In this document: piece by piece, positions 53,311 through 62,636 of the stretch | Numbering within the stretch: position 1 is the first letter of the stretch | Layout of the letters: every line of letters begins with the position of its first letter | Assembly (NCBI RefSeq): GCF_900101395.1 | Contig: NZ_FMZO01000010.1 | Location: forward strand, 145,892 to 209,891 | Origin: Niabella drilacis | GTDB lineage: Bacteria; Bacteroidota; Bacteroidia; Chitinophagales; Chitinophagaceae | Reading direction: 5' to 3' | DNA length: 64,000 bases | The notes under the pieces: model-generated | Seen by the model: only the letters and a program-made list of their open reading frames with translations | Database searches by the model: none | What the model was told of the DNA's origin: nothing | Translations under genes and position numbers: made by a program

Positions 53311-55101
53311 ATGAAAAGAATAGCCGGAGCCTGGCTGCCCCTGGTCTTCATCGTTGCCGTATCCTGTACCTCAAACAAAAAGCAGGCAAACACCCGCGCG
53401 GTTCTTACGCCTTATGATACCACCCGTGCATTCCTGGAAACCGAACAACTACTTTCCCGGCAAGGCGGGCCAACAACAACCCAGGTCAGCAACCTTGAGA
53501 AACTTGGGATCATTTGGGGGTTTTTAAAATACCATCACCCGGTATTACAGGAAGGGAAATACGATTGGGACAACCAGTTTTTCGGCATGTTACCCCAGAT
53601 ACTGCAAGCCGACCGGCCAACTGCGGCCGACCGAATACTGGAAGCCTGGGTTGATGGTCTGGGCCCTGCTGCACCTTGCAAAAACTGTACATCCACGATC
53701 TCCGATTCCCTTATAAAACTAAAACCGGACTATGGAAAACTGTTCAACCCCGGTTACCTCCCTGCGTCCCTGGCCGGCAAGCTAAAACAACTGTGCAAGG
53801 ATGGGATCGCCACACCACACTATGTACGACGCGGTAACGCTGGCAGTCCGGAATTCGTTAACGAGCCGGATCATGGTGATGGATTTCCGGCTGTTTCGGT
53901 GCGGATACTGGCATTATTCCGATATTGGAACATCATCCGGTATTACTATCCCTACCGCTATAGGGCAAAGAACTGGGATGCCGTTCCGGCTCTATTCCTG
54001 CCCCGGTTTATCGCGGCTAAAAACCAGGCAGACTATACGCTTGCCGTCCTCCGGCTTGTCACAACCCTGGGCGATGCGCATGCCGGTATCTATGTTAACC
54101 AAACACTGGACAGCCTGGCAGGGAACTATTTGCTGCCCATAAAATGCGCATACATCGAAGGGAAAGTAGTCGTTTACGACTACATCACTGCTGGTAAGAA
54201 GATCCGGAACACCATTTTGAAAGGCGATATTATTACCCGGATCAACGACACACCGATCGACACTGCCATCAACCGTTTACTGGACCGAACGCCGGGCGCC
54301 AGCTATGCGATACAGATGTCGTATTTGCTGTACCCAAGGGGACTGAGTCCGTTGATAAGGACTCATCAGCCATTCAGCACGTTGACCTTGTTACGGAACG
54401 ACCGGGTGATCCGGCAGACCGTCCAAACGATCCGGAATGATTCATCCCTGCAAAAAGCCTTAAGCAGGAAGATCATAAAACCAAAATACCGTGTCCTGTT
54501 TGACAGTATCGGCTATCTTGATGCACAACAGTTACAGGATAGTGATTTTGCTGCAATGCGGAGTAAATTGAATCCAACCAGGGGACTCATTATCGACCTG
54601 AGAGGATATCCGCCGCCTTATATGTATAGCCTGTATGGGGGATGGTTGAAATCAGCAAAAACCGCTTTTGCCAGACACAGTATTTGGGATTTGCAGGAAC
54701 CGGGCAGATTCAATTTTGTATATAACTATACCGGAGGCCAACCCGGTGTAGCAAACGGACGGAACATACCAGACACATTAAAATACAATGGCAAAATAAT
54801 CATACTTGTAAATAACTTCACCATTAGCCGGAGCGAATACACCGCAATGAGCTTCAGTTCCATACCAGGCGCCCGGGTTCTTGGTTCCCCAACAGCCGGG
54901 GCAGATGGTGATGTATCGCGCGTGCCGTTACCCGGGGCTATTGAAACGTATATCTCGGGGATTGGGATCTATTACCCGGACGGTTCCGAGACCCAGGGAA
55001 CAGGCGTCAAAATTGATATCCCGGTATACCCCTCCATAGAAGGTATCATAAAGGGCAAAGACGAACAACTGGAAAAAGCCATTCAAGTCCTGCAGAAATA
55101 A
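53311..55101 (+). CDS. S41 family (tail-specific) peptidase lipoprotein
   Basis: 596 residues. Lipobox VAVSC (cysteine about residue 19). A helical N-terminal region contains KYHHPVLQEGKYDWDNQFF. A PDZ-like segment lies near residues 290-330 (ILKGDIITRINDTPI), followed by the S41 domain: GLIIDLRGYPPPYMY, then the serine in FTISRSEYTAM and SPTAGADGDV. Extracytoplasmic serine protease of the Ctp type, substrate unknown. A YciI-like gene follows 45 bp later. Confidence 0.92.
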   Translation: MKRIAGAWLPLVFIVAVSCTSNKKQANTRAVLTPYDTTRAFLETEQLLSRQGGPTTTQVSNLEKLGIIWGFLKYHHPVLQEGKYDWDNQFFGMLPQILQADRPTAADRILEAWVDGLGPAAPCKNCTSTISDSLIKLKPDYGKLFNPGYLPASLAGKLKQLCKDGIATPHYVRRGNAGSPEFVNEPDHGDGFPAVSVRILALFRYWNIIRYYYPYRYRAKNWDAVPALFLPRFIAAKNQADYTLAVLRLVTTLGDAHAGIYVNQTLDSLAGNYLLPIKCAYIEGKVVVYDYITAGKKIRNTILKGDIITRINDTPIDTAINRLLDRTPGASYAIQMSYLLYPRGLSPLIRTHQPFSTLTLLRNDRVIRQTVQTIRNDSSLQKALSRKIIKPKYRVLFDSIGYLDAQQLQDSDFAAMRSKLNPTRGLIIDLRGYPPPYMYSLYGGWLKSAKTAFARHSIWDLQEPGRFNFVYNYTGGQPGVANGRNIPDTLKYNGKIIILVNNFTISRSEYTAMSFSSIPGARVLGSPTAGADGDVSRVPLPGAIETYISGIGIYYPDGSETQGTGVKIDIPVYPSIEGIIKGKDEQLEKAIQVLQK

Positions 55102-55146
55102 ACGTAAATTAGTAGCAGCGAACGATTCGTATTAAATCCTTTACAA

Positions 55147-55605
55147 ATGCTGCGACTATTACTTCTCCTGGTGCTGGTCCCCTTTGCCGGCAATGCTCAA
55201 ACAAAATTGCCCGGCGACAACTATAACCAATCCCTGGCAGACAGCCTGGGCGCCGACCAGTACGGCATGCGGCTGTACCAGTTTGTCATACTAAAAACAG
55301 GCGACAGCGCGATCACCGACAAGGATAAAGTGGCCGCCATTTTTAAGGGTCATATGGAAAACATCAGCAAACTCGTAGCTGCAAATAAACTGATCGTAGC
55401 CGGTCCGTTCGCAAAGAATCCACAGCAATACCGTGGATTGTTCATTTTTACTACGAAAACAAAAGAAGCAACTGAAGCCCTGCTGGCATCCGATCCGGCT
55501 GTAAAATCGGGTCTTTTAAAAGCGGAGATCTACGGTTGGTATGGATCAGCAGCGTTGCCGATGTACCTGCCCGTTCACAAACAGATCGAAAAAACCAACC
55601 ATTAA
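55147..55605 (+). CDS. Exported YciI-like protein
   Basis: 152 residues with a signal peptide (LLLLVLVPFAGNAQ). The body has the YciI/DGPF ferredoxin-like fold: RLYQFVILKTGDSAI, FKGHMENISKLVAANKLIVAGPF, RGLFIFTTKTKEATEALL. The conserved catalytic histidine of YciI appears in KGHMENI. Exported members with this length occur in Bacteroidota; role unknown. The methyltransferase gene starts 5 bp after it. Confidence 0.85.
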   Translation: MLRLLLLLVLVPFAGNAQTKLPGDNYNQSLADSLGADQYGMRLYQFVILKTGDSAITDKDKVAAIFKGHMENISKLVAANKLIVAGPFAKNPQQYRGLFIFTTKTKEATEALLASDPAVKSGLLKAEIYGWYGSAALPMYLPVHKQIEKTNH

Positions 55606-55610
55606 ATAGC

Positions 55611-56114
55611 ATGAATATCGGAGAAGCAAAGGAACTGATCGCGGGCCTGCCGCTGTCTCCGGAGGCCCCGCTCCGATGGGCAGATCTTGGCTGTGGTTCC
55701 GGTACGTTTACCCATGCCTTGTATCGCCTGCTTCCCCCGGCAAGTACCGTATACGCATTCGATACAAACAGGCAAACATTCCATGAGCCGGGCATCCGTT
55801 TTGTGCAACTCGATTTTGAAACACAGGAGCTACCGGTGCCGCCGCTTTCCGGCATCCTTATGGCCAACTCATTACACTATATATCAGATCCGCAGGCATT
55901 GATCACAAGGCTCCGGCAACACCTGGAGCCAGGGGGCGCCCTGGTATTGGTGGAGTACGATACCAATGCACCAAACAGATGGGTGCCTTTTCCTGTACCT
56001 TTGAAGAAAGCAAAAGAGCTGGCGGCCTTGTGCGGCTTTAAGAACTTTCATCAGATCGGAAACCGGCCTTCCATATATCACGGAGGCGGTATGTACGCGG
56101 CAGTTTTCATATAG
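55611..56114 (+). CDS. Class I SAM-dependent methyltransferase
   Basis: 167 residues from ATG 55611; a longer reading into the preceding gene is rejected. SAM site motif I WADLGCGSGTFT, then YAFDTNRQ and FVQLDFETQELP, then SGILMANSLHYISD and ALVLVEYDTNAPNRWVPFP. Acceptor unknown. It begins 5 bp after the YciI-like gene and may be co-translated. Confidence 0.88.
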   Translation: MNIGEAKELIAGLPLSPEAPLRWADLGCGSGTFTHALYRLLPPASTVYAFDTNRQTFHEPGIRFVQLDFETQELPVPPLSGILMANSLHYISDPQALITRLRQHLEPGGALVLVEYDTNAPNRWVPFPVPLKKAKELAALCGFKNFHQIGNRPSIYHGGGMYAAVFI

Positions 56115-56153
56115 TAAGAACCATCTTATTTTCTAACGATAAAAAATCAAAAC

Positions 56154-56690
56154 ATGCGTATTCTTAAAAAGATCCTGCTGGCAATCGTGGCCCTCGTTTT
56201 GCTGGTGCTGCTGGTGGCCGCCTTTGTAGACGGCAAAATCAAATTTGAAAAATCAGTAGCCATCAATGCCCCCATTGATAAGGTATGGACCCATGTCAAC
56301 AGCCTGGCCGCGATGAACACCTGGAGCCCCTGGGTAGACAAAGACCCCGACATGAAAAAAACAAGTGAAGGCACGGATGGCACACCCGGCGCCCGGTTCT
56401 GCTGGGAAAGCCAGAAAAAGGATGTAGGCAAAGGTTGTCAAACCATCCGCTCCCTGAGCGCGCCATCCCTGATTGAAACCGATCTTAAATTTTATACCCC
56501 TTATGAAAGCGAGGCGCAGGCCTTTGTAAAGCTGGAAGCAGCCGGCAGCGGCACCAGGGCCACCTGGGGGTTTAACAGCGAAATGCCTTACCCGTTCCGG
56601 ATCATGAAGCTGTTTATGAATATGGAAAAAATGATGGACCCGGATTTTACACTGGGGCTGCAGCGATTGAAAAAAGCGGCGGAGCAATAA
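56154..56690 (+). CDS. SRPBCC (START/Bet v1-like) protein with N-terminal membrane anchor
   Basis: 178 residues. One N-terminal helix (ILLAIVALVLLVLLVAAF) is followed by the polyketide cyclase-like domain: FEKSVAINAPIDKVWTHVNS, WSPWVDKDPDMKKTSEG, and GSGTRATWGFNSEMPYPF. Binds a hydrophobic ligand. Function unknown. It may follow in the same transcript as the methyltransferase 40 bp before. Confidence 0.86.
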   Translation: MRILKKILLAIVALVLLVLLVAAFVDGKIKFEKSVAINAPIDKVWTHVNSLAAMNTWSPWVDKDPDMKKTSEGTDGTPGARFCWESQKKDVGKGCQTIRSLSAPSLIETDLKFYTPYESEAQAFVKLEAAGSGTRATWGFNSEMPYPFRIMKLFMNMEKMMDPDFTLGLQRLKKAAEQ

Positions 56691-56761
56691 TACAGCTACC
56701 GTATATTATAAAAAAGCCCTCAGCCGGAACAATTTAATTTCACATCATTAAAAAAAAATTT

Positions 56762-57193
56762 ATGGCACATATCAACCCTTACATCACGTTCAACGGGAAC
56801 TGTGAAGAAGCATTTAACTTCTATAAATCCATTTTTGGCGGTGAGTTCGGTTTCGTGGGCCGTTTTAAAGACATGCCGCCACAGGAGGGATACACCATGC
56901 CTGAGGCAGATGCCAATAAGATCATGCACATCTCTCTTCCCATTGGCTATACCGCCTTAATGGGCAGCGATACCGGTGGTGAATGGGCTTCGGGACATAC
57001 AGTGGGTAACAATATCACCATTTCTTTGAACCCGGATTCCAAAGAAGAAGCAGACCGGGTATTTGGAGCACTTTCAGAAGGTGGTAATGCCACCATGCCC
57101 ATGGCCGACACTTTCTGGGGCGATTATTTTGGCATGTGTACCGACCGGTTTGCCATCAACTGGATGATCAGCTTTCATACAAATCCTCAGTAG
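56762..57193 (+). CDS. VOC family protein (PhnB-like, glyoxalase fold)
   Basis: 143 residues. The PhnB-like pattern is clear: PYITFNGNCEEAFNFYKSIFG at the start (given in two parts: PYITFNGNCEEAF, NFYKSIFG), HISLPIGYTALMGSD in the middle and FWGDYFGMCTDRFAINWMIS at the end. This branch is generally of unknown function; typical enzymes of the fold bind a divalent metal. Read alone; no adjacent partner. Confidence 0.92.
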   Translation: MAHINPYITFNGNCEEAFNFYKSIFGGEFGFVGRFKDMPPQEGYTMPEADANKIMHISLPIGYTALMGSDTGGEWASGHTVGNNITISLNPDSKEEADRVFGALSEGGNATMPMADTFWGDYFGMCTDRFAINWMISFHTNPQ

Positions 57194-57727
57194 TTTTTGG
57201 TGATCTGACATAAACAATAATGGCAAGAGACTGTATCAGAAGCATGGTTTTTTATGCTGACGTTTTCATAAAAGCCTGCTCAAAGATGTAACGAACAATC
57301 GTCCTTCCATCATCCTGACCGCAGCGGAGCGGAAGGGTCTCTTAATGCCCGGGTAGTCTGACATCACAGAGAAGCCTCGGCTCCACTTTGTTGCGCCCGG
57401 CATGACGTAAGTATAATTGGCTTTCAATGCATAATGTAATCTGTCATTGGCAGCGTAACGAAGTGCAGCAGAGGGATTTCTTAATTTGATGAGCAGTTTC
57501 GGCTACTCCCGCTATCTCGGGATCCGCTCAACATGGCGACATCAAATGTCTGCTTCATATACCTGCTATTTGTTTCAGCATGATAAGATTTTGATACAAC
57601 CTCTTTTTGGGGTACCCTTTTCGATTGATGCCGTGCGCAGTACGCAGAAAACGACCAAGGCCATCACATGATCCTGTTTCCCGAGTAAAATATCCCTGTA
57701 ATTTTGATAAATCACAAACAGCCATCT
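57194..57727. repeat. Gene-free region holding two interspersed-repeat-like elements
   Basis: Element A (about 57310-57407) starts CATCATCCTGACCGCAGCGG and ends GCGCCCGGCATGACG; element B (about 57447-57540) starts CTGTCATTGGCAGCGTAACG and ends CGCTCAACATGGCGAC. Each has partly complementary ends, the form of palindromic intergenic repeats (GTCATCCTGAGC...AAGGATCT type) common between Bacteroidota genes. No ORF of note. Confidence 0.6.
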
Positions 57728-58387
57728 ATGCGATTACCAATAGCAATCCGTTTTTTGATCCTGTTCTTTTTTGCAGCGGCATGCACCCACCAGCCAAAAC
57801 AGCCACCCGCCGGGGGAGATGTTGCCGGCCGGCTAAAGGAACTGTGCCGGCTCATCACTAGTGAGCCCGCCGATAAAAACAGGGTCATCCTTGCATTTAC
57901 CACCATCGATGCCGGTTTTTTATGGAAAGGTACCGCCATGCCGGATACCCGTTATAGTGGGTTTTACCCGGATAGTGTGTATACGGTACTTACCGCCATT
58001 TTTAACCCGGACGGCACACCCGTAATAAAAAGGACCATGAATACCTGGCGAAGGAACGGACATCTTTACTACGAGATCTCGTTCAATATGGAAAGCCGGT
58101 ACCATACGGAGGCCGGCAAGCAGCCGGTATTTGAAGATCCCCGGGACAGTCTGCAGATTTCACATGCCCTGCTGGCCCAACAATTCGGAAAAGTCGCTTC
58201 CGTTTTCCCTGCGGGCATGCAACCCAAGGAATCTCATTACGATTACTATACATATATCAACCCAAAAACACAGGATACAGCCTTTATCAAAACCCGCTCC
58301 TTTATGAGTCCCGCTTCAGATTATAATATCCTTTACCATATCTCCATTATCAACAGCGCCCTGGACCCCGGGCGGGCAGACAGGTAG
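57728..58387 (+). CDS. Lipoprotein of unknown function
   Basis: 219 residues. Signal with lipobox AAAC (cysteine about residue 19) right after RFLILFFFAA. The mature protein has a conserved-looking core (NRVILAFTTIDAGFLWKGTAM, RYSGFYPDSVYTVLTAIFN in parts) but no family I know. ATG 57728 fits a normal signal; an upstream TTG reading is not preferred. Not obviously linked to its neighbours. Confidence 0.72.
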   Translation: MRLPIAIRFLILFFFAAACTHQPKQPPAGGDVAGRLKELCRLITSEPADKNRVILAFTTIDAGFLWKGTAMPDTRYSGFYPDSVYTVLTAIFNPDGTPVIKRTMNTWRRNGHLYYEISFNMESRYHTEAGKQPVFEDPRDSLQISHALLAQQFGKVASVFPAGMQPKESHYDYYTYINPKTQDTAFIKTRSFMSPASDYNILYHISIINSALDPGRADR

Positions 58388-58550
58388 CAGCGTATTTTTA
58401 CCTGGCATTTACAGACAGTTCAATGACAAAAACCCCGGGCTCTTTTTGATGCCTGGTGTTCCCTACATTTGTAGTGAACAAAAAGATACCGCCCGTGGTT
58501 ATTAAAATCTCAGGTATTTAAAAACACGAACCGCCAATCAAACAGAATAT

Positions 58551-60161
58551 ATGATACATGACTACCTACTCATTTCGATCGGAGTTGTAATAGCCGTAAT
58601 GCTGCTGGTCATCCTGGGCCAGCGGTTGAAAGTAGCCTATCCCATCTTCCTGGTCATTGCCGGGCTGCTCATCAGTCTGACCCCCGGTATGCCGGTGTTG
58701 CAGATCAACCCGGATATCGTATTCCTCATCTTCCTGCCGCCCATTCTTTTTGAAGCGGCCTGGTTCACATCCTGGAAGGATTTCTGGAAATGGCGCCGTC
58801 CCATTTTCCTGCTGGCCTTCGGATTGGTATTCCTTACCGCGTTGGTGGTAGCCCTGGCTTCATCTGCTCTCATCCCCGGGATCACCCTGGCGCTCGGATT
58901 CCTGCTGGGCGGCATCAACTCACCTCCCGATGCCGTTGCCGCTACATCGGTTTTAAAGCATATGAAGATCCCTAAACGCGATATCACTATTTTGGAAGGT
59001 GAAAGCCTGGTGAATGATGCTTCCAGTTTGATCGTTTTTAAATTTGCTTTAGCCGCCGTAATGACCGGCCAGTTTGTATGGTATCATGCGCTCAAGGACC
59101 TGCTGATTATGGCGTCCGGGGGCATCCTGGTAGGGCTGGCCGTTGGTTTTCTTTTTGCAGGACTCCTCAACCGGATCCGGTCCAACTCCAATATTGATAC
59201 CGTGCTTACCCTTGTGGTTCCCTATGTTATGTACATTGTAGCGGAACGCCTTCATTTTTCGGGCGTACTGGCCGTGGTGGCCGGCGGACTGATGATGTCG
59301 TACCACTCCCATTGCTTCCTGAGTCATACCACGCGCATACAGGCGGTCAATGTCTGGAGTACCCTGATCTTCCTGATCAATGCGTTTATCTTTATCCTGA
59401 TCGGTCTGGAAATGCCGGTTGTGGTGCAGGGCATGAAGAATTACTCTATTGCCGATGGCATTAAATACGCCGTAATCCTGGGCGGCATCATTGTAGCCAC
59501 CCGCATTGCCTGGTGTTACCTCATCGCCTTCGCCCCCCGCTGGTTCTCAAAAAAGATCCGCAGAACGGAACCCAATCCGGGCTGGCGTGCCCCCCTGCTC
59601 ATGAGCTTTGCGGCCATGCGGGGTGTGGTATCGCTGGCATCGGCACTGGCCATTCCCCTGCTGCTCCCTTCCGGCGAGGCCTTCCCGCACCGGGATATCC
59701 TGCTGTTTGTAACCTTCGTGATCATTGTACTCACGCTGGTTGGACAAGGCCTGCTCCTCCCCCTGTTTATCAAATGGCTGAATATTAAAGAAATTGATGA
59801 AGTGCTGCCGAGGGAAAAACAGGAAGTGCTGATACAGGCCAGCTTAAAACATGCTGCGCTCACGGCCATTAACAGTAATTACCAGCAGCAGGTAGCACAA
59901 AACTCCCTGGTGAACCATCAGAAAAGAAAACTGGAGACCGACCTGGAGTTGTTATCGAATAAACTGCAATGCATTGCTACCTCTGCACACCACGCGGAAG
60001 TGGCCACGGTCAATAAAGACATTGCGCGCGAGCTGATACAGGTACAACGGCACCAGCTGCTGCGCCTGCGGCATGAACAGCAGTTTGAGGACGCCGTGAT
60101 CCGTAGCCAGGAGATGCAGCTGGACCTGGAGGAGGCCAAGATCACGGGGTTTGAGCATTAA
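58551..60161 (+). CDS. Na+/H+ antiporter, CPA1 family
   Basis: 536 residues with about 12-13 helices and a roughly 130-residue charged cytoplasmic tail. Motifs: LFLPPILFEAAWFTSW (in part: LPPILFEAAW), GGINSPPDAVAATSVLK with the transport aspartate region, and EGESLVNDASSLIVFKF with the ND pair. FAAMRGVVSLASALAIPL matches the late CPA1 helix. Exchanges Na+ or K+ for H+, serving pH and salt tolerance. The tail is rich in Gln/Glu/Leu and may regulate. Confidence 0.93.
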   Translation: MIHDYLLISIGVVIAVMLLVILGQRLKVAYPIFLVIAGLLISLTPGMPVLQINPDIVFLIFLPPILFEAAWFTSWKDFWKWRRPIFLLAFGLVFLTALVVALASSALIPGITLALGFLLGGINSPPDAVAATSVLKHMKIPKRDITILEGESLVNDASSLIVFKFALAAVMTGQFVWYHALKDLLIMASGGILVGLAVGFLFAGLLNRIRSNSNIDTVLTLVVPYVMYIVAERLHFSGVLAVVAGGLMMSYHSHCFLSHTTRIQAVNVWSTLIFLINAFIFILIGLEMPVVVQGMKNYSIADGIKYAVILGGIIVATRIAWCYLIAFAPRWFSKKIRRTEPNPGWRAPLLMSFAAMRGVVSLASALAIPLLLPSGEAFPHRDILLFVTFVIIVLTLVGQGLLLPLFIKWLNIKEIDEVLPREKQEVLIQASLKHAALTAINSNYQQQVAQNSLVNHQKRKLETDLELLSNKLQCIATSAHHAEVATVNKDIARELIQVQRHQLLRLRHEQQFEDAVIRSQEMQLDLEEAKITGFEH

Positions 60162-60407
60162 TGGGGTATTTCTCTAATTACTTCGCAACGGAATAGCAAC
60201 TACAGCAATCGGGAAATTTCGCAGCGCCTCTTTTTTACGTGATGGATATGTTTTCAAAAGGCGATCATGGCCGTAAAAAAGCAGCGTAGTAATGGTTCTG
60301 CAACAAGCAGGCAGCTAGCGCTTCAACCTATTTTTTCGAGAAGGAGTTGAAGCTTCTTTTCGATTAGGGTCTATAGTGCGCGGGCGGTCAAACGGCGGAG
60401 CAATCGT
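60162..60407. other. Gene-free boundary of the accessory island
   Basis: No gene. It contains an inverted pair GCTTCAAC / GTTGAAGC (about 60320-60355) and TTTTTTACG / CGTAAAAAA near 60230-60290. This appears to be repeat-derived sequence preceding the truncated KilA-N frame. Confidence 0.45.
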
Positions 60408-61139
60408 TTGACCTTGGCTTTTGCTCCACTTTTTGCCAAGAAAAAGTGGAAAGGGAATGCATTGGAATATCTAGGCGTTTGGGAGAAAATCAAGAATCCC
60501 GATTTTAATTACCCTGAATTCGGGGTAATTGGACAAGAGGCTGGTACGAATAGGTTCATCATGTCTGCCGGACAATGGATTGATCGTACAAAGGCTATTG
60601 GGATGCTCGTAAAAGCAGGTCGCTACGGAGGCACTTTTGCACATAAAGATATTGCCTTCCATTTTGCAATGTGGTTAAGCCCCGAATTTCAGATTTATTT
60701 GATCAATGCATTCCAACGCCTGAAAGACGATGAAAACAATCGCTTAAATTTAGAATGGAGCGTACAGCGTACCATTTCCAAGATCAATTACCATATTCAT
60801 ACAGATGCGATAAAGGAAAATTTAATTCCAAAAGAAATTACCAGACAACAAGCAGGTTTTGTATATGCTAACGAAGCCGATTTACTGAACGTTGCTCTTT
60901 TTGGCACTACAGCCAAAGAACGGCGGGACAGAAATCCCGGCAAAACCGGGAACATCAGGGATCATGCGGCTTTAGAGCAGTTAGTTGTTTTAAGCAATAT
61001 GGAAAGCATTAATGCTTTATTGATAAAGCCAGGATTGACACAAGGCCAAAGACTGCTTCAGCTGAACCAGGTGGCTATAACACAGATGAGATCGTTGATT
61101 GAAAATAAGACCATAAAAAGGCTGAATGACCAGAAATAA
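60408..61139 (+). pseudogene. KilA-N domain protein lacking its normal N-terminus
   Basis: The frame from TTG 60408 (243 codons) gives a KilA-N protein from about residue 15 on: NALEYLGVWEKIKNPDFN, FIMSAGQWIDRTKAIGML, GRYGGTFAHKDIAFHFAMWL and QIYLINAFQRLKDDENN. Normal members start about 40 residues earlier with a Ser/Thr-Asp-Ile-Ala region. Here that part is replaced by repeat sequence (encoding LAFAPLFAKKKW) holding the inverted repeat at 60425-60450. The C-terminal half is intact, so a shorter product is possible. KilA-N is typical of phage and mobile regions. I cannot rule out that it is expressed. Confidence 0.7.
60425..60450. repeat. 10-bp inverted repeat inside the KilA-N start
   Basis: TCCACTTTTT, loop GCCAAG, AAAAAGTGGA. 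The centre also pairs with CTTGGC at 60413-60418. Similar CTTG-loop-CAAG hairpins precede accessory genes in Bacteroidota, from memory. Confidence 0.6.
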
Positions 61140-61508
61140 TGGAGCGGTTCTTTCGCCCTGGTTCGTGTTTGCACTATAGCTTATGACCCGAGCCTCCGGC
61201 TCTCTATTCCGTGTTATCCGCCTGTAACGTGAGCTAAAGCCCGCAGTTGCTGGTTCGGTCGAGGCGATGCCTCTTGCCTTTCGAATATAATACAGAAGGC
61301 TATTGGCCTGATCCTGCTTTCAACCCCGGAATTTGTTCCGGAGATACAACCCACTAATAAGTGACGGAGTGCTGTAGGCACGGCACATTCAGGCAGGGGG
61401 TCCGCTGCCCTGGTTCGTGTTTGCACGAGTCACTCATCAAACATTGGCTTCTACTCCTCAGAAAAAAAATCATCAGTCCAGATATCCCTTTTATCAGAAA
61501 GCCTTAAA
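61140..61508. repeat. Repeat-rich interval with two identical 20-bp direct repeats
   Basis: GCCCTGGTTCGTGTTTGCAC occurs exactly at 61155-61174 and 61407-61426, 252 bp apart. Between them are GC-rich hairpin words such as CCGGAATTTGTTCCGG near 61330. No gene. The arrangement suggests a small non-autonomous repeat unit with direct-repeat edges. Confidence 0.65.
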
Positions 61509-62576
61509 TCAAAAATTCTCTAATAACTTCTTGGCAGTCTTTAAACTGTCCATATAATCATAAACCGATTTATAAAACAAAGAAGTATACTCTTTGTTGC
61601 TGAAGCAATAAAGCTCATTAACACCCGTGGCTGATTGAATACGCAATTGGCCATACTCTACAATTGGTATCTGATAGTTATTGGCAAATCGCCGGTCCGG
61701 TGAGCCATCCTTATTTACTTTAAACCAGGTACGACCCACAATTTCAGAATCATCCGGTACCTGCTCGTCTTCAATAAATCGGGTTACGGAAAATTCAATA
61801 GCGGCATCCGTATAATCGATCAATGCAAAATTTTCTTTGGATTCATAAACGATCATAAACGCAGGAAAAAAATAGATATCTCCACCATTTATATTGTGAA
61901 TACAAAAAGCCGCTGCATCCGTATTCAATATGGGTAATTTCCGTTCCGTTAATTCTATTTCCGACCTTGTAATAGTATTGGCCGCAGAAGTCCGTTCCGC
62001 CACCCGGTTAGTGGCCCGTGAGCTTGTAAAATCCCATTTCTTTTTAGAACGTTTCAGAAGCTGAAAAGCATCCTTTATGTTATGGTACAATTCAAAATAA
62101 ATATCTTCTGTGTCAATCTCCAGGTTAATAACGGATAAACGGAGCTGTTCCGTCAACTCCTCTTTTTGCTCATTTAGTGTGCCGGACTCCTCTTCAAAGC
62201 GGGCAATTTTCTTTTTATAAAACGATTTAAAAAGACTTTTTCTGAGCCTATTTAGTTTGCCGGTTACTGCACCGTACTGCTGTTCCTTTTCCTTCAACAG
62301 CGCAGCCGTTTCTTCGCGTACATCTGAAGCATTCAGCAGCAGGCTTTTAAACTCTTTCAGATGATCAGATGTGAGCGAATGGGTTGCGCCACTTTTTATT
62401 TCATGTTGCGGATCGTAGGGCTTATAAAGCCGGTTCATGAGTTTTTCCTTACTTACAGCGGCGTCTTCATTGTCAGTGTTGACAGTAGGAACGATGTCTG
62501 TTTTAATTCCTTGCCTTCCGTAGGAAAGTTTTACACCGGGGAAGGCCTGAAAGTCTGGTCGGTATTTCCAATTCAT
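61509..62576 (-). CDS. DUF4236-like protein with coiled coil
   Basis: 355 residues. The start NWKYRPDFQAFPGVKLSYGRQGI (in part: FPGVKLSYGRQGIKT) resembles the DUF4236 N-terminal motif (RKSFKI.PGVRLN...GIS). A coiled coil spans about residues 75-150 (KEKEQQYGAVTGKLNRLRKS, RFEEESGTLNEQKEELTEQL). The C-terminal domain contains YFFPAFMIVYESKENFALID and VNKDGSPDRRFANNYQIPI. Function unknown. It lies 60 bp downstream of an XRE regulator gene, which probably heads the same transcript. Confidence 0.75.
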   Translation of the reverse strand: MNWKYRPDFQAFPGVKLSYGRQGIKTDIVPTVNTDNEDAAVSKEKLMNRLYKPYDPQHEIKSGATHSLTSDHLKEFKSLLLNASDVREETAALLKEKEQQYGAVTGKLNRLRKSLFKSFYKKKIARFEEESGTLNEQKEELTEQLRLSVINLEIDTEDIYFELYHNIKDAFQLLKRSKKKWDFTSSRATNRVAERTSAANTITRSEIELTERKLPILNTDAAAFCIHNINGGDIYFFPAFMIVYESKENFALIDYTDAAIEFSVTRFIEDEQVPDDSEIVGRTWFKVNKDGSPDRRFANNYQIPIVEYGQLRIQSATGVNELYCFSNKEYTSLFYKSVYDYMDSLKTAKKLLENF

Positions 62577-62636
62577 AACTAAAACGTTGGAGGTAGTTTA
62601 TATGCTTTTATTCTTTCCTCCAAATGTATTACGTTG

